A model generated the notes under the pieces. It saw only the letters and a program-made list of their open reading frames with translations, made no database searches and was not told where the DNA came from. A stretch of DNA of 64,000 bases from Sphingomonas sp. (GTDB lineage Bacteria; Pseudomonadota; Alphaproteobacteria; Sphingomonadales; Sphingomonadaceae), in contig NZ_JAPKNM010000027.1 in NCBI RefSeq assembly GCF_026460985.1, forward strand, positions 1-64,000. The letters are read 5' to 3'. The position numbers and the translations under genes were made by a program. Numbering within the stretch: the first letter of the stretch is position 1; the number at the start of each line of letters is the position of its first letter. Of the stretch, positions 19,982 to 29,953 are shown in pieces.

Positions 19982-22855
19982 ATGAAATCGTTCCTGATGT
20001 ACTGCAGCGCAGCCACGATCGCGCTGGCCGCCGCTTCGGTCCCCGCCACCGCGCAGCAGGTCGCCGCCACGAGCGCGAGCACGTCGGCGGCGAAGCCGGT
20101 GCCGGTCGCCGAACTCGTGAAGCGCGTCGACATTCCCTATGAGGAATTCACCCTCAAGAACGGGCTGCGCGTGATCGTCCACACCGATCGCAAGGCGCCG
20201 ATCGTCGCGGTTTCGACCTGGTACGATGTCGGCTCGAAGCACGAGCCCAAGGGCAAGACCGGCTTCGCGCACCTGTTCGAGCACCTGATGTTCAACGGAT
20301 CGGAGAATGCGCCGGGCGATTTCTTCGAACCGCTGAAGCAGGTCGGCGCGACCGATTTCAATGGCACCACCAGCTTCGACCGCACCAATTATTTCGAGAC
20401 GGTCCCGCGCCCCGCGCTCGACCGCGCCTTGTTCCTCGAGAGCGACCGCATGGGCTATCTGCTCGGCGCGATCACGCAGGACGTGCTCGACGAGCAGCGC
20501 GGCGTCGTCCAGAACGAGAAGCGCCAGGGCGACAACCAGCCCTATGGCCTGGTCTATTACAAGCTGCTCGAGGAGCTGCTCGCGGGCAATGCCTATGGGC
20601 ATAATGTGATCGGCTCGATGGCCGATCTCGACGCGGCCAGCCTCGACGACGTCAAGAACTGGTTCCGCTCGCATTACGGGCCAAACAACGCGGTGCTCGT
20701 CCTCGCCGGCGACGTGGACGCGAAGGAAGCCCGCCCGCTCGTCGAGAAGTATTTCGGCGCGATCCCGACCGGGCCGAAGAGCGTGCTGCCCACGGTCACG
20801 GTGCCGACCTTGCCTCAGTCCAAGACCGTCAAGATGCAGGACCGCGTCGCCGCGACGATGGTGCTGCGCAGCTGGGCGGTGCCGGGGATGAACGATCCCG
20901 ACGCCGTGCCGCTCGACGTGTTCGGCGAGGTGCTCGGCGGCCTCGCCAGCTCGCGGCTCGACAATGCGCTGGTGCGCAAGGAGAAGGTCGCGGTGCAGGT
21001 CTCGGCCGGCGTCCAGTCGATGGCGCAGCTCGGCATCTTCCAGGTCCAGGCGATCGTGAAGCCCGGCGTCGACGCCAACCTCGTGGCGAAGCGGCTCGAC
21101 GAGATCGTCGCCGATCTGATCCAGAACGGCCCGACCGCGGACGAGGTCCAGCGCGTCGCGACCACCACCGTGTCGGGCCGCATCTCGGGGCTCGAATCGG
21201 TCGGCGGCTTCGGCGGCAAGGCCGTCGCGCTCGCTTCGGGCGAGCTCTATTCGGACGATCCCGCTTTCTACAGGAAGCAGCTCGTCGAGACCGCGAAGGT
21301 GACGCCGGCGCAGGTGCAGGCCGCGGGCAGGAAGTGGCTCAGCCGCCCGTCGCTGACGATCATGGTCGAGCCCGGCCAGCGCGAGGCGTATCAGGAAGCC
21401 GCAGCCGTTCCCGCCGCCGCCAAGCCCGCCGAGGGCGCGAAGGCCGAGCCGTTCAAGGGCACCCGCGGCGCGCTTCCGGGCATGTCGCAGATCGGCGACT
21501 TGGATTTCCCCGACGTCGCGCGCACCAAGCTCTCCAACGGCGTCGAGATCGTCTACGCCCATCGCACTGCGGTTCCGGTCACGCAGGTGGTGATGAGCTT
21601 CGATGCCGGCGCGGCGGCCGATCGGGCGGACAAGCTCGGCACGCAGAACCTCGCTCTGTCGCTGCTCGACGAAGGCACCACCAGCCTCGATTCGACTGCG
21701 ATCGCCGAGGCACGCGAGCGGCTGGGCGCGTCGATCAGCACCGGCGGCTCGGCCGATCGCACCTATCTTTCGGTGACCACGCCGAGCCCCAACCTCGCGG
21801 GCTCGCTCGACCTGTTCGCCGATGTGGTACGCAATCCGGCCTTCGCGCCCGACGAGATCGAGCGGCTGCGCGCGACCCAGCTCACCGGCATAGCGCAGGA
21901 GCTGACCAGCCCGCAGGGGCTCGCCAATCGCGCGCTGCCGCCGCTGATCTACGGCGCCGGCAATCCCTATGCGAAGCTCGCCGCGGGCGGCGGCGATCCG
22001 GCCGCGGTCAAGGCGCTGACTCGCGACGACCTGCTCGCTTTCTATCGGGCGTGGATCCGGCCGGACAAGGCCAAGATCTTCGTCGTCAGCGATCGTCCGC
22101 TCGCCGAGGTCAAGGCGGCGCTCGAGAAGCGCTTCGGCAACTGGCAGGGGCAGGGCGCGCCCGGCGTCAAGGCGTTCGACGTCGCGCCGAAGCAGGTCGC
22201 GCCGAAGATCGTGCTGGTCGATCGCCCCGATTCGCCGCAGTCGCTGATCCTCGCCGCGCAGATGACGTCGCTCGATCCGTCGAGCGAGCTGCTGACCCAG
22301 GTCACCGCCAATCAGGTGCTCGGCTCGGGCTTCCTCTCGCGGATCAACATGGACCTGCGCGAGGCCAAGCATTGGTCGTACGGCGCGGGCGGCGGCTATA
22401 ACTGGCTCGAAAAGGCAGTGCCCTACACGATCAGCGCGCCGGTCCAGGCCGACAAGACCGGCGAATCGATCAAGGCGATCCAGCAGCAGGTCGGCGACTT
22501 CCTGACGACCAAGGGCGTGACCGACGCCGAGCTGACGCGCGAGATCAACGGCACCACCCGCGAGCTCGCCGGCCGATTCGAAACCTCGGGCGCGGTGCTC
22601 TCGGCGATGCAGCAGAACGACCTGCGGCACCGTCCCGACAACTTCTACGACACGGTAACGCAAAAATATCGGAGCATGACGGTGGCGCAGCTTGACGCTG
22701 CGGCACGCGCGGCTTTGGACCCGAAGAAGTTCGTCTGGGTGGTCGTGGGCGATGCCGCGAAGGTCAAGCCGCAGCTTGACAGCCTCGGCCTGCCTGTCGA
22801 GGTGGTCCCCGCAGCGTCGGTGGCGGGCTCTTCCGCGGCCGCCGCATCGAAGTAA
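19982..22855 (+). CDS. secreted M16 family zinc peptidase, two-module
   Basis: 957 residues with a signal peptide to about residue 25. The first M16 module carries the inverted zinc motif HxxEH at H97-E100-H101 (HLFEH). The distal glutamate is expected in the VLDEQRGVVQNEKR helix. A second M16 module (about residues 510-930) lacks HxxEH and is the usual inactive clamp. The arrangement matches pitrilysin-like peptidases that digest short peptides in the periplasm. The ribosome site is weak. A 99-residue protein gene follows after 20 bases and is probably in the same operon. Confidence 0.94.
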   Translation: MKSFLMYCSAATIALAAASVPATAQQVAATSASTSAAKPVPVAELVKRVDIPYEEFTLKNGLRVIVHTDRKAPIVAVSTWYDVGSKHEPKGKTGFAHLFEHLMFNGSENAPGDFFEPLKQVGATDFNGTTSFDRTNYFETVPRPALDRALFLESDRMGYLLGAITQDVLDEQRGVVQNEKRQGDNQPYGLVYYKLLEELLAGNAYGHNVIGSMADLDAASLDDVKNWFRSHYGPNNAVLVLAGDVDAKEARPLVEKYFGAIPTGPKSVLPTVTVPTLPQSKTVKMQDRVAATMVLRSWAVPGMNDPDAVPLDVFGEVLGGLASSRLDNALVRKEKVAVQVSAGVQSMAQLGIFQVQAIVKPGVDANLVAKRLDEIVADLIQNGPTADEVQRVATTTVSGRISGLESVGGFGGKAVALASGELYSDDPAFYRKQLVETAKVTPAQVQAAGRKWLSRPSLTIMVEPGQREAYQEAAAVPAAAKPAEGAKAEPFKGTRGALPGMSQIGDLDFPDVARTKLSNGVEIVYAHRTAVPVTQVVMSFDAGAAADRADKLGTQNLALSLLDEGTTSLDSTAIAEARERLGASISTGGSADRTYLSVTTPSPNLAGSLDLFADVVRNPAFAPDEIERLRATQLTGIAQELTSPQGLANRALPPLIYGAGNPYAKLAAGGGDPAAVKALTRDDLLAFYRAWIRPDKAKIFVVSDRPLAEVKAALEKRFGNWQGQGAPGVKAFDVAPKQVAPKIVLVDRPDSPQSLILAAQMTSLDPSSELLTQVTANQVLGSGFLSRINMDLREAKHWSYGAGGGYNWLEKAVPYTISAPVQADKTGESIKAIQQQVGDFLTTKGVTDAELTREINGTTRELAGRFETSGAVLSAMQQNDLRHRPDNFYDTVTQKYRSMTVAQLDAAARAALDPKKFVWVVVGDAAKVKPQLDSLGLPVEVVPAASVAGSSAAAASK

Positions 22856-22875
22856 TCCCGATCAGGAGAGACGCA

Positions 22876-23175
22876 ATGGCGAATGTCGACGGCAGCTGGA
22901 ACACGGTGACCAAGTCGCCGATGGGCGACCAGCCGGCGGTGCTGACCGTGCAGAGCGCGGGCGATGGCTTCACCGGCAATTTCTCGGGCGGCCTCGGCAC
23001 GACCGACATCAAGGACGGCAAGGTCAACGGCGACACGCTGACCTTCTCGCTCGACATCACCGTGCCGATGCCGATGACGCTCACCGTCGAGGCGACCGTC
23101 GACGGCGACGCGCTCAACGGCACCGTCACCGCGGGCGCGTTCGGCAGCTTCCCGATCGTCGGTACGCGCGGCTGA
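22876..23175 (+). CDS. small conserved hypothetical beta-rich protein
   Basis: 99 residues without a signal peptide, rich in Gly, Thr and alternating hydrophobic residues, which suggests a small beta-barrel or lipocalin-like sandwich (motifs DGSWNTV, GFTGNFSGG, DGDALNGTV). I do not recognise a characterised family, though similar short proteins occur in sphingomonads. It has an excellent ribosome site (CAGGAGAG, 7 bases from ATG) and a terminator 20 bases after the stop, so it ends the M16 operon. Confidence 0.75.
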   Translation: MANVDGSWNTVTKSPMGDQPAVLTVQSAGDGFTGNFSGGLGTTDIKDGKVNGDTLTFSLDITVPMPMTLTVEATVDGDALNGTVTAGAFGSFPIVGTRG

Positions 23176-23197
23176 GGCCTTCGCTCTGGTTTGAGAG

Positions 23198-23230
23198 GGC
23201 TCGCTTCCGATGAGGAGGCGGGCCTTTTTT
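23198..23230 (+). terminator. rho-independent terminator
   Basis: An 11-base stem with two G-U pairs, GGCTCGCTTCC / GGAGGCGGGCC, loop GATGA, followed by six T. It closes the M16 peptidase operon. Confidence 0.85.
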
Positions 23231-23351
23231 CTTATGGAGCATTCCTGATCGAGGCAGCGGCATAGAAGCTAGCCGCGCTGTGTAGTGCTGAAGGGGAAGG
23301 TTGTAGGCGTCTAGTCTTTTTCGGCGTAGGACTACGACGCGGAGGTCAATC

Positions 23352-24308
23352 TTGTCATACTACCTTTGGAAAGCGGTATTGGGTGCAACACCTAGGGTTC
23401 CGATCGAGAAGGATGAGTACGACGATTTGCTCGTCTCTTGGGGCGCGCTTGGGCAGATTGCGTTGATAGAAGAGGGGTGGGACGATCTCGTCCAGAATTA
23501 CCTCGAACTTGAAATGGAACTGCTCCAGTCAGCAATGCGGACCATGGTACTCAATCACGAAGATTACCACGAGTTTCAGCAAACTCGCCTCCGCTTCGCT
23601 CGTCGGCTCTCGAACCTACTTCAGTCGTGCAAGTCCTACATTGATCACACGCCTCATCATCTCAACCAGTTACCGGTGGCAGGGTTAGTAGCGGTGTTCA
23701 AAGGCTTCACCAACGTCGCGTACGATGCCAGCTTCAGTTACCGTTTCATGGAGGCGTTGAGGAATTATGCCCAGCATCGAGGTCTCCCACTCCACGGCGC
23801 AACGTTCGACGCGGCCTGGACTGGCGACTTTAGTGACGAAGGGAAGAACAAAGGACAAATGCGCCACTCGGTGGCGGCCAGCATCGATATTTCGAAGATC
23901 AAGGGTGACAAGAAATTCAAGGCTTCGGTTATCGCGGAGATCGACGCGCACCTGGACCAACTCGATGTCGCCATTCTCGTTCGAGAATATATCGAGAGCT
24001 TGGCGGGCGTTCACACCGAGCTAAGAAAGGCGCTGAAGGTCTCGCTGGATGGCTGGAAAGCCTCCGTCCGCACTGCCATCGGCAAATATTCCGCGGTCAA
24101 CGATGGTAACGTGATCGGTCTCACCGCCGCTATCTTCGATGATGACGAGCACGTGGTCGCGCGTACCAACTTGTTCGATGACCTGCCGACCCGCGTAGAG
24201 AAATTGGTGCGACGAAACGGCAGCTTGGTGAATCTGCGCCTCCGCTACGTTACCAACGAAATTACGCCCAAGCGGGCAGCCAAACGGGTTGCGGATAAGA
24301 AATCCTAG
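23352..24308 (+). CDS. orphan helical protein with HEPN-like motif, probably acquired
   Basis: 318 residues, no signal peptide, predicted mainly helical and highly charged. I do not recognise the family. Residues 137-142 read RNYAQH, which fits the R-N-x3-H pattern of HEPN RNases and lies in a helix-rich context (YRFMEALRNYAQHRGLPLHG); the resemblance is suggestive only. Base composition differs from the neighbourhood: 29 of 60 bases are G or C at 23461-23520, against about 70% in nearby genes. The TTG start is fixed by a perfect GGAGGT ribosome site 5 bases upstream. It has its own transcription unit after a terminator, with no partner gene. Confidence 0.75.
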   Translation: MSYYLWKAVLGATPRVPIEKDEYDDLLVSWGALGQIALIEEGWDDLVQNYLELEMELLQSAMRTMVLNHEDYHEFQQTRLRFARRLSNLLQSCKSYIDHTPHHLNQLPVAGLVAVFKGFTNVAYDASFSYRFMEALRNYAQHRGLPLHGATFDAAWTGDFSDEGKNKGQMRHSVAASIDISKIKGDKKFKASVIAEIDAHLDQLDVAILVREYIESLAGVHTELRKALKVSLDGWKASVRTAIGKYSAVNDGNVIGLTAAIFDDDEHVVARTNLFDDLPTRVEKLVRRNGSLVNLRLRYVTNEITPKRAAKRVADKKS

Positions 24309-24328
24309 TCCTTCCTCACGTGAGGTCG

Positions 24329-25399
24329 CTACCGCTTCACCCGCGTCACATGCCCCATCTTGCGGCCCGGCCGGACATTGCCCTTGCCGTAGAGGTGCAG
24401 ATGCGTCCCCGGCTCGGCGAGCAGCTCCGCCCAACGATGGGCGTCCTCGCCGATGAGGTTCTCCATCTCGACATGGCTGCCAGTCAGCGCGGTCGACCCC
24501 AGCGGCAGGCCGCAGATTGCGCGGATATGGTTCTCGAATTGCGAGGTCTCGGCGCCTTCGATCGTCCAGTGCCCCGAATTGTGCACGCGCGGCGCCATCT
24601 CGTTGAACACCGGGCCGTCCTCGGTTGCGAAGAACTCCAGCGTCAGCACCCCGACATGACCGAGCTCCTCGGCGACCCTGCCGGCGAGTGTCGCCGCCTC
24701 GGCCCAATGCCGCGCGATCTCGGCGGGGGCGGGGAGCGAGGAGCGGGCGAGGATGCCGTCCTTGTGCTCGTTCCACGGCGGCGGATAGCTGGTCAGCGCG
24801 CCGTCGATCCCGCGCACGGTGATGATCGAGAATTCGTGGCTGAAGGTCACGAAGCCTTCGAGGATCGCCGGCCGCTCGCCGATCTCGGCCCAGGCCGCCT
24901 CGGCCTCGGCGGCGTCGCGGATGCGCACCTGGCCCTTGCCGTCATAGCCGAGCCGCAGCGTCTTGAGGATCGCGGGCGCGCCGATCGTGTCGACCGCGGC
25001 CTTGAGTTCCTCGAGCGTCGAGATCGGCGCCCAGGGCGCGGTCCGCCCGCCGAGCGCACCGACGAACGCCTTTTCGCGCGCGCGGTCCTGCGCGATCGAC
25101 AGGCTCTGCGGGCCGGGGCGCACCGGCACCTTGCCCGAGAGATACTCTACGGGTCCGATCGCGATATTCTCGAACTCGTAGGTCACCACGTCGGTCTGCC
25201 CGGCGACTTCGTCGAGGACGATGCGGCTGTGATAGTCGGCGCGGGTGTAGCTCCCCGCGGTCTGCGCGGCGACGCTCTCGGCATCGGGCGCGAGGACGTG
25301 CGTGCGGTAGCCGAGCTGTGCCGCGGCAACCGCGAGCATCCGCCCGAGCTGGCCGCCGCCGAGAATGCCGATGATCGATCCGGGGGGCAGCGCGCTCAT
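24329..25399 (-). CDS. purK: 5-(carboxyamino)imidazole ribonucleotide synthase
   Basis: 356-residue ATP-grasp enzyme that carboxylates AIR with bicarbonate and ATP in purine synthesis. The [14 protein letters not shown] start, [23 protein letters not shown] and [14 protein letters not shown] are all PurK signatures. Length is normal. The gene is coupled to purE through an ATGA overlap, so the two enzymes that hand over the unstable N5-CAIR are produced together. Confidence 0.97.
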   Translation of the reverse strand: MSALPPGSIIGILGGGQLGRMLAVAAAQLGYRTHVLAPDAESVAAQTAGSYTRADYHSRIVLDEVAGQTDVVTYEFENIAIGPVEYLSGKVPVRPGPQSLSIAQDRAREKAFVGALGGRTAPWAPISTLEELKAAVDTIGAPAILKTLRLGYDGKGQVRIRDAAEAEAAWAEIGERPAILEGFVTFSHEFSIITVRGIDGALTSYPPPWNEHKDGILARSSLPAPAEIARHWAEAATLAGRVAEELGHVGVLTLEFFATEDGPVFNEMAPRVHNSGHWTIEGAETSQFENHIRAICGLPLGSTALTGSHVEMENLIGEDAHRWAELLAEPGTHLHLYGKGNVRPGRKMGHVTRVKR

Positions 25400-25887
25400 T
25401 CGGGGTCGGTCGCCACGCTATCGGTCTGCGCGGTGCGCCATGCCTTGAGCCGCTCGGCGAGCGCTTCGTCCGAAGTCGCGAGGATCGCTGCGGCGAGCAG
25501 TCCCGCATTGATCGCGCCGGGCTTGCCGATCGCCAGCGTGCCGACGGGCACGCCGCCCGGCATCTGGACGATCGAATAGAGGCTGTCGACGCCCTTCAGC
25601 GCCTTGGACTCCACCGGCACGCCGAGCACGGGCAAGTGCGTCATCGACGCCGCCATGCCCGGGAGATGCGCCGCGCCGCCCGCGCCGGCGATCACCACCT
25701 TGAGGCCACGGTCCGCGGCGCTGTTGGCATAGTCGTAGAGCCGTTGCGGGGTGCGGTGCGCGGAGACGACCTTGGTCTCGTGCGGCACGCCCAATTCCTC
25801 GAGCACGCGCGCGGCATGGCGCATCGTCTCCCAATCGGAAGTGCTGCCCATGATGATGCCGACCAGAGGTGCCACGCTTTGCCCCAC
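25396..25887 (-). CDS. purE: N5-carboxyaminoimidazole ribonucleotide mutase
   Basis: 163-residue class I PurE that moves the carboxyl group of N5-CAIR to give CAIR. The substrate-binding signatures [22 protein letters not shown] and [11 protein letters not shown] are intact. It starts with GTG. It is first gene of the purE-purK operon. The 250-base gap up to gpmA (25888-26137) has no gene and contains a long paired inverted repeat. Confidence 0.97.
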   Translation of the reverse strand: MGQSVAPLVGIIMGSTSDWETMRHAARVLEELGVPHETKVVSAHRTPQRLYDYANSAADRGLKVVIAGAGGAAHLPGMAASMTHLPVLGVPVESKALKGVDSLYSIVQMPGGVPVGTLAIGKPGAINAGLLAAAILATSDEALAERLKAWRTAQTDSVATDPE

Positions 25888-25937
25888 GCTGTGGAAGCGC
25901 GCTTGTTAGGGGCGCGGCGCGGCTAGGGCAACTTTGA

Positions 25938-26132
25938 TTCACGCGGAGACGCGGAGGCGCGAAGAAGGTGAGAGAAGGTTCGCGCAGAGGCGCAGAGGAC
26001 GCAGAGAGGCTTCGTACGCGGCTCGCGCCGGGAGACATACAAGGTGGAGATAGAGGCCGCTGACGCGGCAGGACATCCTCCTCTGCGTCCTCTGCGCCTC
26101 TGCGCGAACAAAATCTCCGCGCCTCCGCGTGA
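25938..26132. repeat. paired inverted repeat of the CGCAGAGGCGCAGAGG family, copy 1
   Basis: Perfect 29-base inverted arms lie at 25978-26006 and 26081-26109 (core GCAGAGGCGCAGAGGACGCA). Outer, imperfect arms start near 25938 (TTCACGCGGAGACGCGGAGG) and end near 26132. It lies in the promoter-side gap of purE and beyond the stop of gpmA. Another copy is at 34848-35019. Repeats with this core are common between genes in many proteobacteria. Confidence 0.88.
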
Positions 26133-26137
26133 ACCCA

Positions 26138-26824
26138 TTATCGCTCGTTCAAATAATAGCGATCGGTCGCCACCAGATCCCCATCCAGCTCGTACACGAT
26201 CGGCTGGCCGGTCGGGATCTCGAGGCTGACGATCTCCTCGTCGGGAATCCCCGACAGATGCTTGACCAAAGCCCGCAGCGAATTGCCGTGCGCCGAGATC
26301 AGCACGCGCTTGCCCGCGCGGATCTCAGGCGCGATCCGCTCCTCCCAATAGGGAAGCACGCGCGCGATCGTGTCCTTGAGGCTCTCGGTCTGCGGGATCG
26401 GCACGCCGTGATAGCGCACGTCCTTGGCCAGGTCCCAGGGCGAGCCTTCCTCGGGGAGCGGCGGGGGCACGTCGAAGCTGCGGCGCCAGATCTTGACCTG
26501 CTCGTCGCCGTGCAGCGCCGCGGTCTCGGCCTTGTTGAGCCCGGTGAGGCCGCCATAATGCCGCTCGTTGAGTTTCCAGCTCTTCTCGGTCGGCAGCCAC
26601 AGCCGTCCCATCGCCTCGAGCGAGAGGTTGAGCGTCTTGATCGCGCGGCTCTGGAAGCTGGTGAAGGTCAGGTCGAAGTCGAGCCCCTTCTCCTTCATCA
26701 GCTCGCCCGCGGCCCAGGCTTCCTTGACGCCGAGCTCGGTCAGGTCGACATCCCACCAGCCGGTGAAGCGGTTCTCGAGGTTCCAGGCCGACTGGCCGTG
26801 GCGGATGAGGACGAGCTTGGGCAT
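26138..26824 (-). CDS. gpmA: 2,3-bisphosphoglycerate-dependent phosphoglycerate mutase
   Basis: 228-residue cofactor-dependent glycolytic mutase interconverting 3- and 2-phosphoglycerate. The phospho-histidine motif [10 protein letters not shown] is at residues 6-15 (H9), [12 protein letters not shown] is the dPGM loop, and [14 protein letters not shown] carries the second catalytic histidine. Length is slightly short, as in alphaproteobacterial forms. It is monocistronic and divergent from the dienelactone hydrolase gene. Confidence 0.96.
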   Translation of the reverse strand: MPKLVLIRHGQSAWNLENRFTGWWDVDLTELGVKEAWAAGELMKEKGLDFDLTFTSFQSRAIKTLNLSLEAMGRLWLPTEKSWKLNERHYGGLTGLNKAETAALHGDEQVKIWRRSFDVPPPLPEEGSPWDLAKDVRYHGVPIPQTESLKDTIARVLPYWEERIAPEIRAGKRVLISAHGNSLRALVKHLSGIPDEEIVSLEIPTGQPIVYELDGDLVATDRYYLNER

Positions 26825-26890
26825 TGGGCCTCCTTGAACGGGTTGCCGAGGTCCTTAGCGGCTCATGCGGCGCGGACAAGGAGACAGGCG

Positions 26891-27610
26891 ATGACAATCG
26901 TTCGGCAGACCCTGGTCTATGACGGCCCCGGCGGCCCCTTCGAGGGCGTCGCGGCGTGGGACAATGCGGTGGAGGGCAGGCGCCCCTGCGTGCTCGTGTT
27001 CCCCAATGTGCTCGGCCAGAAGGAGGCCGACAATCTGAAGGCAGAGGCGCTGGCCGGGCTCGGCTATGTCGCGCTCGCCGCCGACCTGTTCGGGCAGGGC
27101 AAGCGCACCACGCTGCAGTCCGAGGACCGCACGCGCTACATGGACGAACTCAACGCCGATCGTGGGCTGCTGCGCGATCGGCTCGCCGCCGCGCTCGCGG
27201 CGCTGACCGGCCTGCCCCAGGCCGATCCGGGCAGGGCCGCCGCGATCGGCTTCTGCTTCGGCGGCAAATGCGTGCTCGACATGGCGCGCGCCGGGCTCGG
27301 CATCCTGGGCGGCGTTACCTTCCACGGCGTCTATGACCGGCCCGATTATCCGAACGTGTCGCCGATCGCCGCGAAGCTGCTGCTCTGCCACGGCTGGAAC
27401 GACCCGATCTCGCCGCCCGAGGCGGTCGTCGCCCTGGCGAACGAGCTCACCGAGAGCGGCGCCGACTGGCAGCTCCACGCCTATGGCCATGCCGGCCATG
27501 CCTTTACCGATGCCAGCCGGACTGACCCGGGGAACATCGCCTATGAGCCGCGCGCCGACCGGCGCAGCTGGCGCGCGATGGCGGACTTCTTCGAGAGGCT
27601 GTTCGCCTAG
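26891..27610 (+). CDS. dienelactone hydrolase family protein
   Basis: 239-residue alpha/beta hydrolase of the DLH family. The nucleophile is a cysteine (C122 in GFCFGGKC), with D171 and H203 (GHAGHAF) completing the triad. In chlorocatechol pathways such enzymes open dienelactones, but many chromosomal members have unknown esters or lactones as substrates, and no aromatic degradation genes adjoin it. There is no signal peptide, so it should be cytosolic. It is convergent with the GNAT gene, with two bases between stops. Confidence 0.9.
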   Translation: MTIVRQTLVYDGPGGPFEGVAAWDNAVEGRRPCVLVFPNVLGQKEADNLKAEALAGLGYVALAADLFGQGKRTTLQSEDRTRYMDELNADRGLLRDRLAAALAALTGLPQADPGRAAAIGFCFGGKCVLDMARAGLGILGGVTFHGVYDRPDYPNVSPIAAKLLLCHGWNDPISPPEAVVALANELTESGADWQLHAYGHAGHAFTDASRTDPGNIAYEPRADRRSWRAMADFFERLFA

Positions 27611-27612
27611 GG

Positions 27613-28068
27613 TCAGAGTATCCGCGACAGGAAGCGGCTGAACGGGTCTTCCTTATAGTCGCCGAACGGCCCGCATTCGGTGAAGCCGAACTGGCGGTAC
27701 AATGCATGCGCGGGATCGAACGCCGCGCCCGATCCGGTCTCGAGGCTCAGGCGCTTGTAACCCCGCTCGCGCGCGACCTTGAGGATGTGCGACACCAGCG
27801 CTGCGCCGGTTCCGCGCCGGAGATGCTCGGCGGCGGTGCGCATCGACTTGACCTCGCCATGCCCGGCATCGAGCTGCTTGAGCGCGCCGCAGCCGAGCAG
27901 ATCCTCGCCGTCCCAGGCCGTCCAGAAGGTCACGTCGGGCGCGCGCAGCCCCGAAAGGTCGAGGAAATGGCAGCTGTCCTTGGGCGAATTGGCGAGCATG
28001 CCCTGGAAATGCACGTTGAGCAGCGCCACGACTCGGGGATCGTCGAGTCCTCCCTCGCGGATCTCCAT
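27613..28068 (-). CDS. GNAT family N-acetyltransferase
   Basis: 151-residue acetyltransferase. The acetyl-CoA loop LRRGTGAALVSHIL is the Q/RxxGxG/A motif, followed by a C-terminal YRQFGFTECGPFGDY. The acceptor is unknown. Its ATG overlaps the stop of the M14 carboxypeptidase gene by one base (TGATG), so it is the last gene of a DUF4136-M14-GNAT operon. Confidence 0.88.
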   Translation of the reverse strand: MEIREGGLDDPRVVALLNVHFQGMLANSPKDSCHFLDLSGLRAPDVTFWTAWDGEDLLGCGALKQLDAGHGEVKSMRTAAEHLRRGTGAALVSHILKVARERGYKRLSLETGSGAAFDPAHALYRQFGFTECGPFGDYKEDPFSRFLSRIL

Positions 28069-29186
28069 CAGATTTCGTCGATCATGCCGGCGAGCGTCTC
28101 GATGCAGGCGTGCGCGAGTATCTTGCAGCGCGCCGGCGACCAACCGAATTCCGCGTCGGCGTTCGCGTCATGGTCCTTGAAGGGCATTTCGAGCGTCATC
28201 GAAACGGCGCCGAAGCGTTCGGCCAGCTGATTTGTCGACATCGAGAGATTGGCCTTGCCGGGCGCCGCCTTCTCATAGCCGAGGTCGAGCTGGAACTCGG
28301 GGGTGGTGTCCGCCAGCCGCCGCGCAAAGGCGTAGAATTTCTCGCCCAGTTCGTCGGTCCAGCTCGGGATGCCCTCGAAGCCGGCGAGGAAATTGGCGGG
28401 GATCGCCTCGTCGCCGTGCACGTCCATCGCGAAGGCGACGCCGGTCTCGTCCATGCGGTTGCGCACCGCGAGCACTTCGGGGCTCTTCTTCGCGCTCGGC
28501 GCATGCCACTCGCGGTTGAGGTTGATGCCCGCCGCGTTGGTGCGCAGATGCCCGCGGCGCGACCCGTCGGGGTTCATGTTGGGGACGATGTGGAAGGTCG
28601 CCTTGCTGCGCAGCGCGTGCGTGGTGCGATCGTCGAGGTCGGTCAGCTTCTCGAGCGCGCCTTCCATCCACCATTCGGCCATGGTCTCGCCCGGGTGCTG
28701 GCGGGCATAGAGCCAGACCTGCTTCGGGCCGTCGCCCAGCGTCAGGCAATCGATCGGCTGGCCGTCGAGCGTCACGCCGAGTTCGCGGTGCGACACGCCC
28801 GGCATCGCCGCGATGCGCGTCACCAGGTCATGGTGACGCTCCATCGAATAGGGCGCGAAATAGGCGAACCAGATGATGTTGCTGTCGATCGCCTTGGTGA
28901 AGCTGAGCACGCCATCGGCATAGTCGGCGTCGGTGGTGCGCCAGTTCTCGCGGTCGGTGCTCCAGCGCGCCTTGTAGCCCGGCCAGCCGAACGGATAGGC
29001 CGAGCCGTCTGCATTGAGGATGCGGAAGGTCAGCGTGCGGCCCTTCGCGCCCGCCAGCCGGAAGTGGAACCACTGGTAGAAATCGGACAGGTGATCGGTG
29101 ACGATCTCGAGGTCGACCCGATCGCCCTCGATTGCCACCACGCGGATGTTGCCGCCGTCGAACGCGGCGTTGATCTGGATGCTCAT
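28068..29186 (-). CDS. M14 family carboxypeptidase, cytosolic-carboxypeptidase-like
   Basis: 372 residues. The N-terminal beta domain (about 1-120) matches the extra domain of cytosolic carboxypeptidases (the Nna1/AGTPBP1-like branch of M14). The catalytic domain has the zinc ligands H164 and E167 ([12 protein letters not shown]) and H257 (DVHGDE), and the general base E333 (TLEMPF). Length suits the bacterial family. There is no signal peptide, so it acts in the cytosol. The natural substrate of bacterial members is not established; the eukaryotic ones trim C-terminal glutamates. It is coupled to genes on both sides by overlapping start and stop codons. Confidence 0.93.
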   Translation of the reverse strand: MSIQINAAFDGGNIRVVAIEGDRVDLEIVTDHLSDFYQWFHFRLAGAKGRTLTFRILNADGSAYPFGWPGYKARWSTDRENWRTTDADYADGVLSFTKAIDSNIIWFAYFAPYSMERHHDLVTRIAAMPGVSHRELGVTLDGQPIDCLTLGDGPKQVWLYARQHPGETMAEWWMEGALEKLTDLDDRTTHALRSKATFHIVPNMNPDGSRRGHLRTNAAGINLNREWHAPSAKKSPEVLAVRNRMDETGVAFAMDVHGDEAIPANFLAGFEGIPSWTDELGEKFYAFARRLADTTPEFQLDLGYEKAAPGKANLSMSTNQLAERFGAVSMTLEMPFKDHDANADAEFGWSPARCKILAHACIETLAGMIDEI

Positions 29187-29791
29187 TTGACCGTGGTAGT
29201 GACGCCGGACTCGCCTGGGAAGTCCCTGAACAGCGCATAAGCGAGGCGCGCCGCCTGATCGCGCGGGTCGCTGCCGGGCTTGCCGCTCACCGATTCGGTG
29301 ACCGCGCGGCCTTCCCAGACGGTGGTGTTGTCGCTGCGCCGGCGGAGCTGGACCGAGAGCTCCGAGCCATAGACTTCGCGCGTCTTGCCGCCGATCCCGA
29401 ACGAAACCCCGCCGCCCACGCCGACCGCGCTGCGCCGGCCGCCGCTGATGCCGCCGCCGCCGAGGCCGATCGAGACGGGGGGCGGCTCGCGATAGGCGCC
29501 GCGCGAGGAGCGGGTGAACGAAACCGCCGCGATATAGCCCGAGGCCAGGTCGCTGGTCGACTTGACGAAGCCCAGCCGTCCGAGCTCGGCGGCGACGGCA
29601 TCGGCGTAGAGCTGATATTCGGGGCTGATCTGCGCCGCGCCGCTCATCGGCTCCACCGAGATCGTCGTCCGCTCGGTCAGCGCGCCGATGTGATAGCGCG
29701 TGACGTCGACCGGCGCATGGCGGGGCGTGGTCGCGCAGCCGCCTGCGAGGAAGGCGGCACCCATAGCTGCGATGCTGAGAATCCTGTTCAC
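29183..29791 (-). CDS. DUF4136 lipoprotein
   Basis: 202 residues starting with GTG, fixed by AGGAGG 8 bases upstream. A lipoprotein signal ends at AGGC (acylated cysteine near residue 18). The DUF4136 domain shows [27 protein letters not shown] and an internal Gly-rich stretch (about residues 108-135). DUF4136 proteins are envelope lipoproteins of unknown role. It is the first gene of the operon with the M14 carboxypeptidase and the GNAT gene. Confidence 0.85.
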   Translation of the reverse strand: MNRILSIAAMGAAFLAGGCATTPRHAPVDVTRYHIGALTERTTISVEPMSGAAQISPEYQLYADAVAAELGRLGFVKSTSDLASGYIAAVSFTRSSRGAYREPPPVSIGLGGGGISGGRRSAVGVGGGVSFGIGGKTREVYGSELSVQLRRRSDNTTVWEGRAVTESVSGKPGSDPRDQAARLAYALFRDFPGESGVTTTVK

Positions 29792-29953
29792 CGGCGAACG
29801 CCTCCTGTCTCGCGGAGGGCACGCCCCGCCGCACCTCAACCCTGCCCCCCGGGCGTCGGTTCCGCAAGGGCGCGAGCGCCTTGACTTGGAGACGCTCCCC
29901 CTATAGGCGGGCGCCTCTTTTCCAGACACCAGCAGTTGAGAAGCGAATCGGTC

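Noticed and set aside
19874..22663. A 929-codon open frame antisense to the M16 peptidase gene
   Set aside because: Same shadow effect; its composition is dominated by Arg, Ala and Gly, and the sense strand encodes a complete M16 enzyme.
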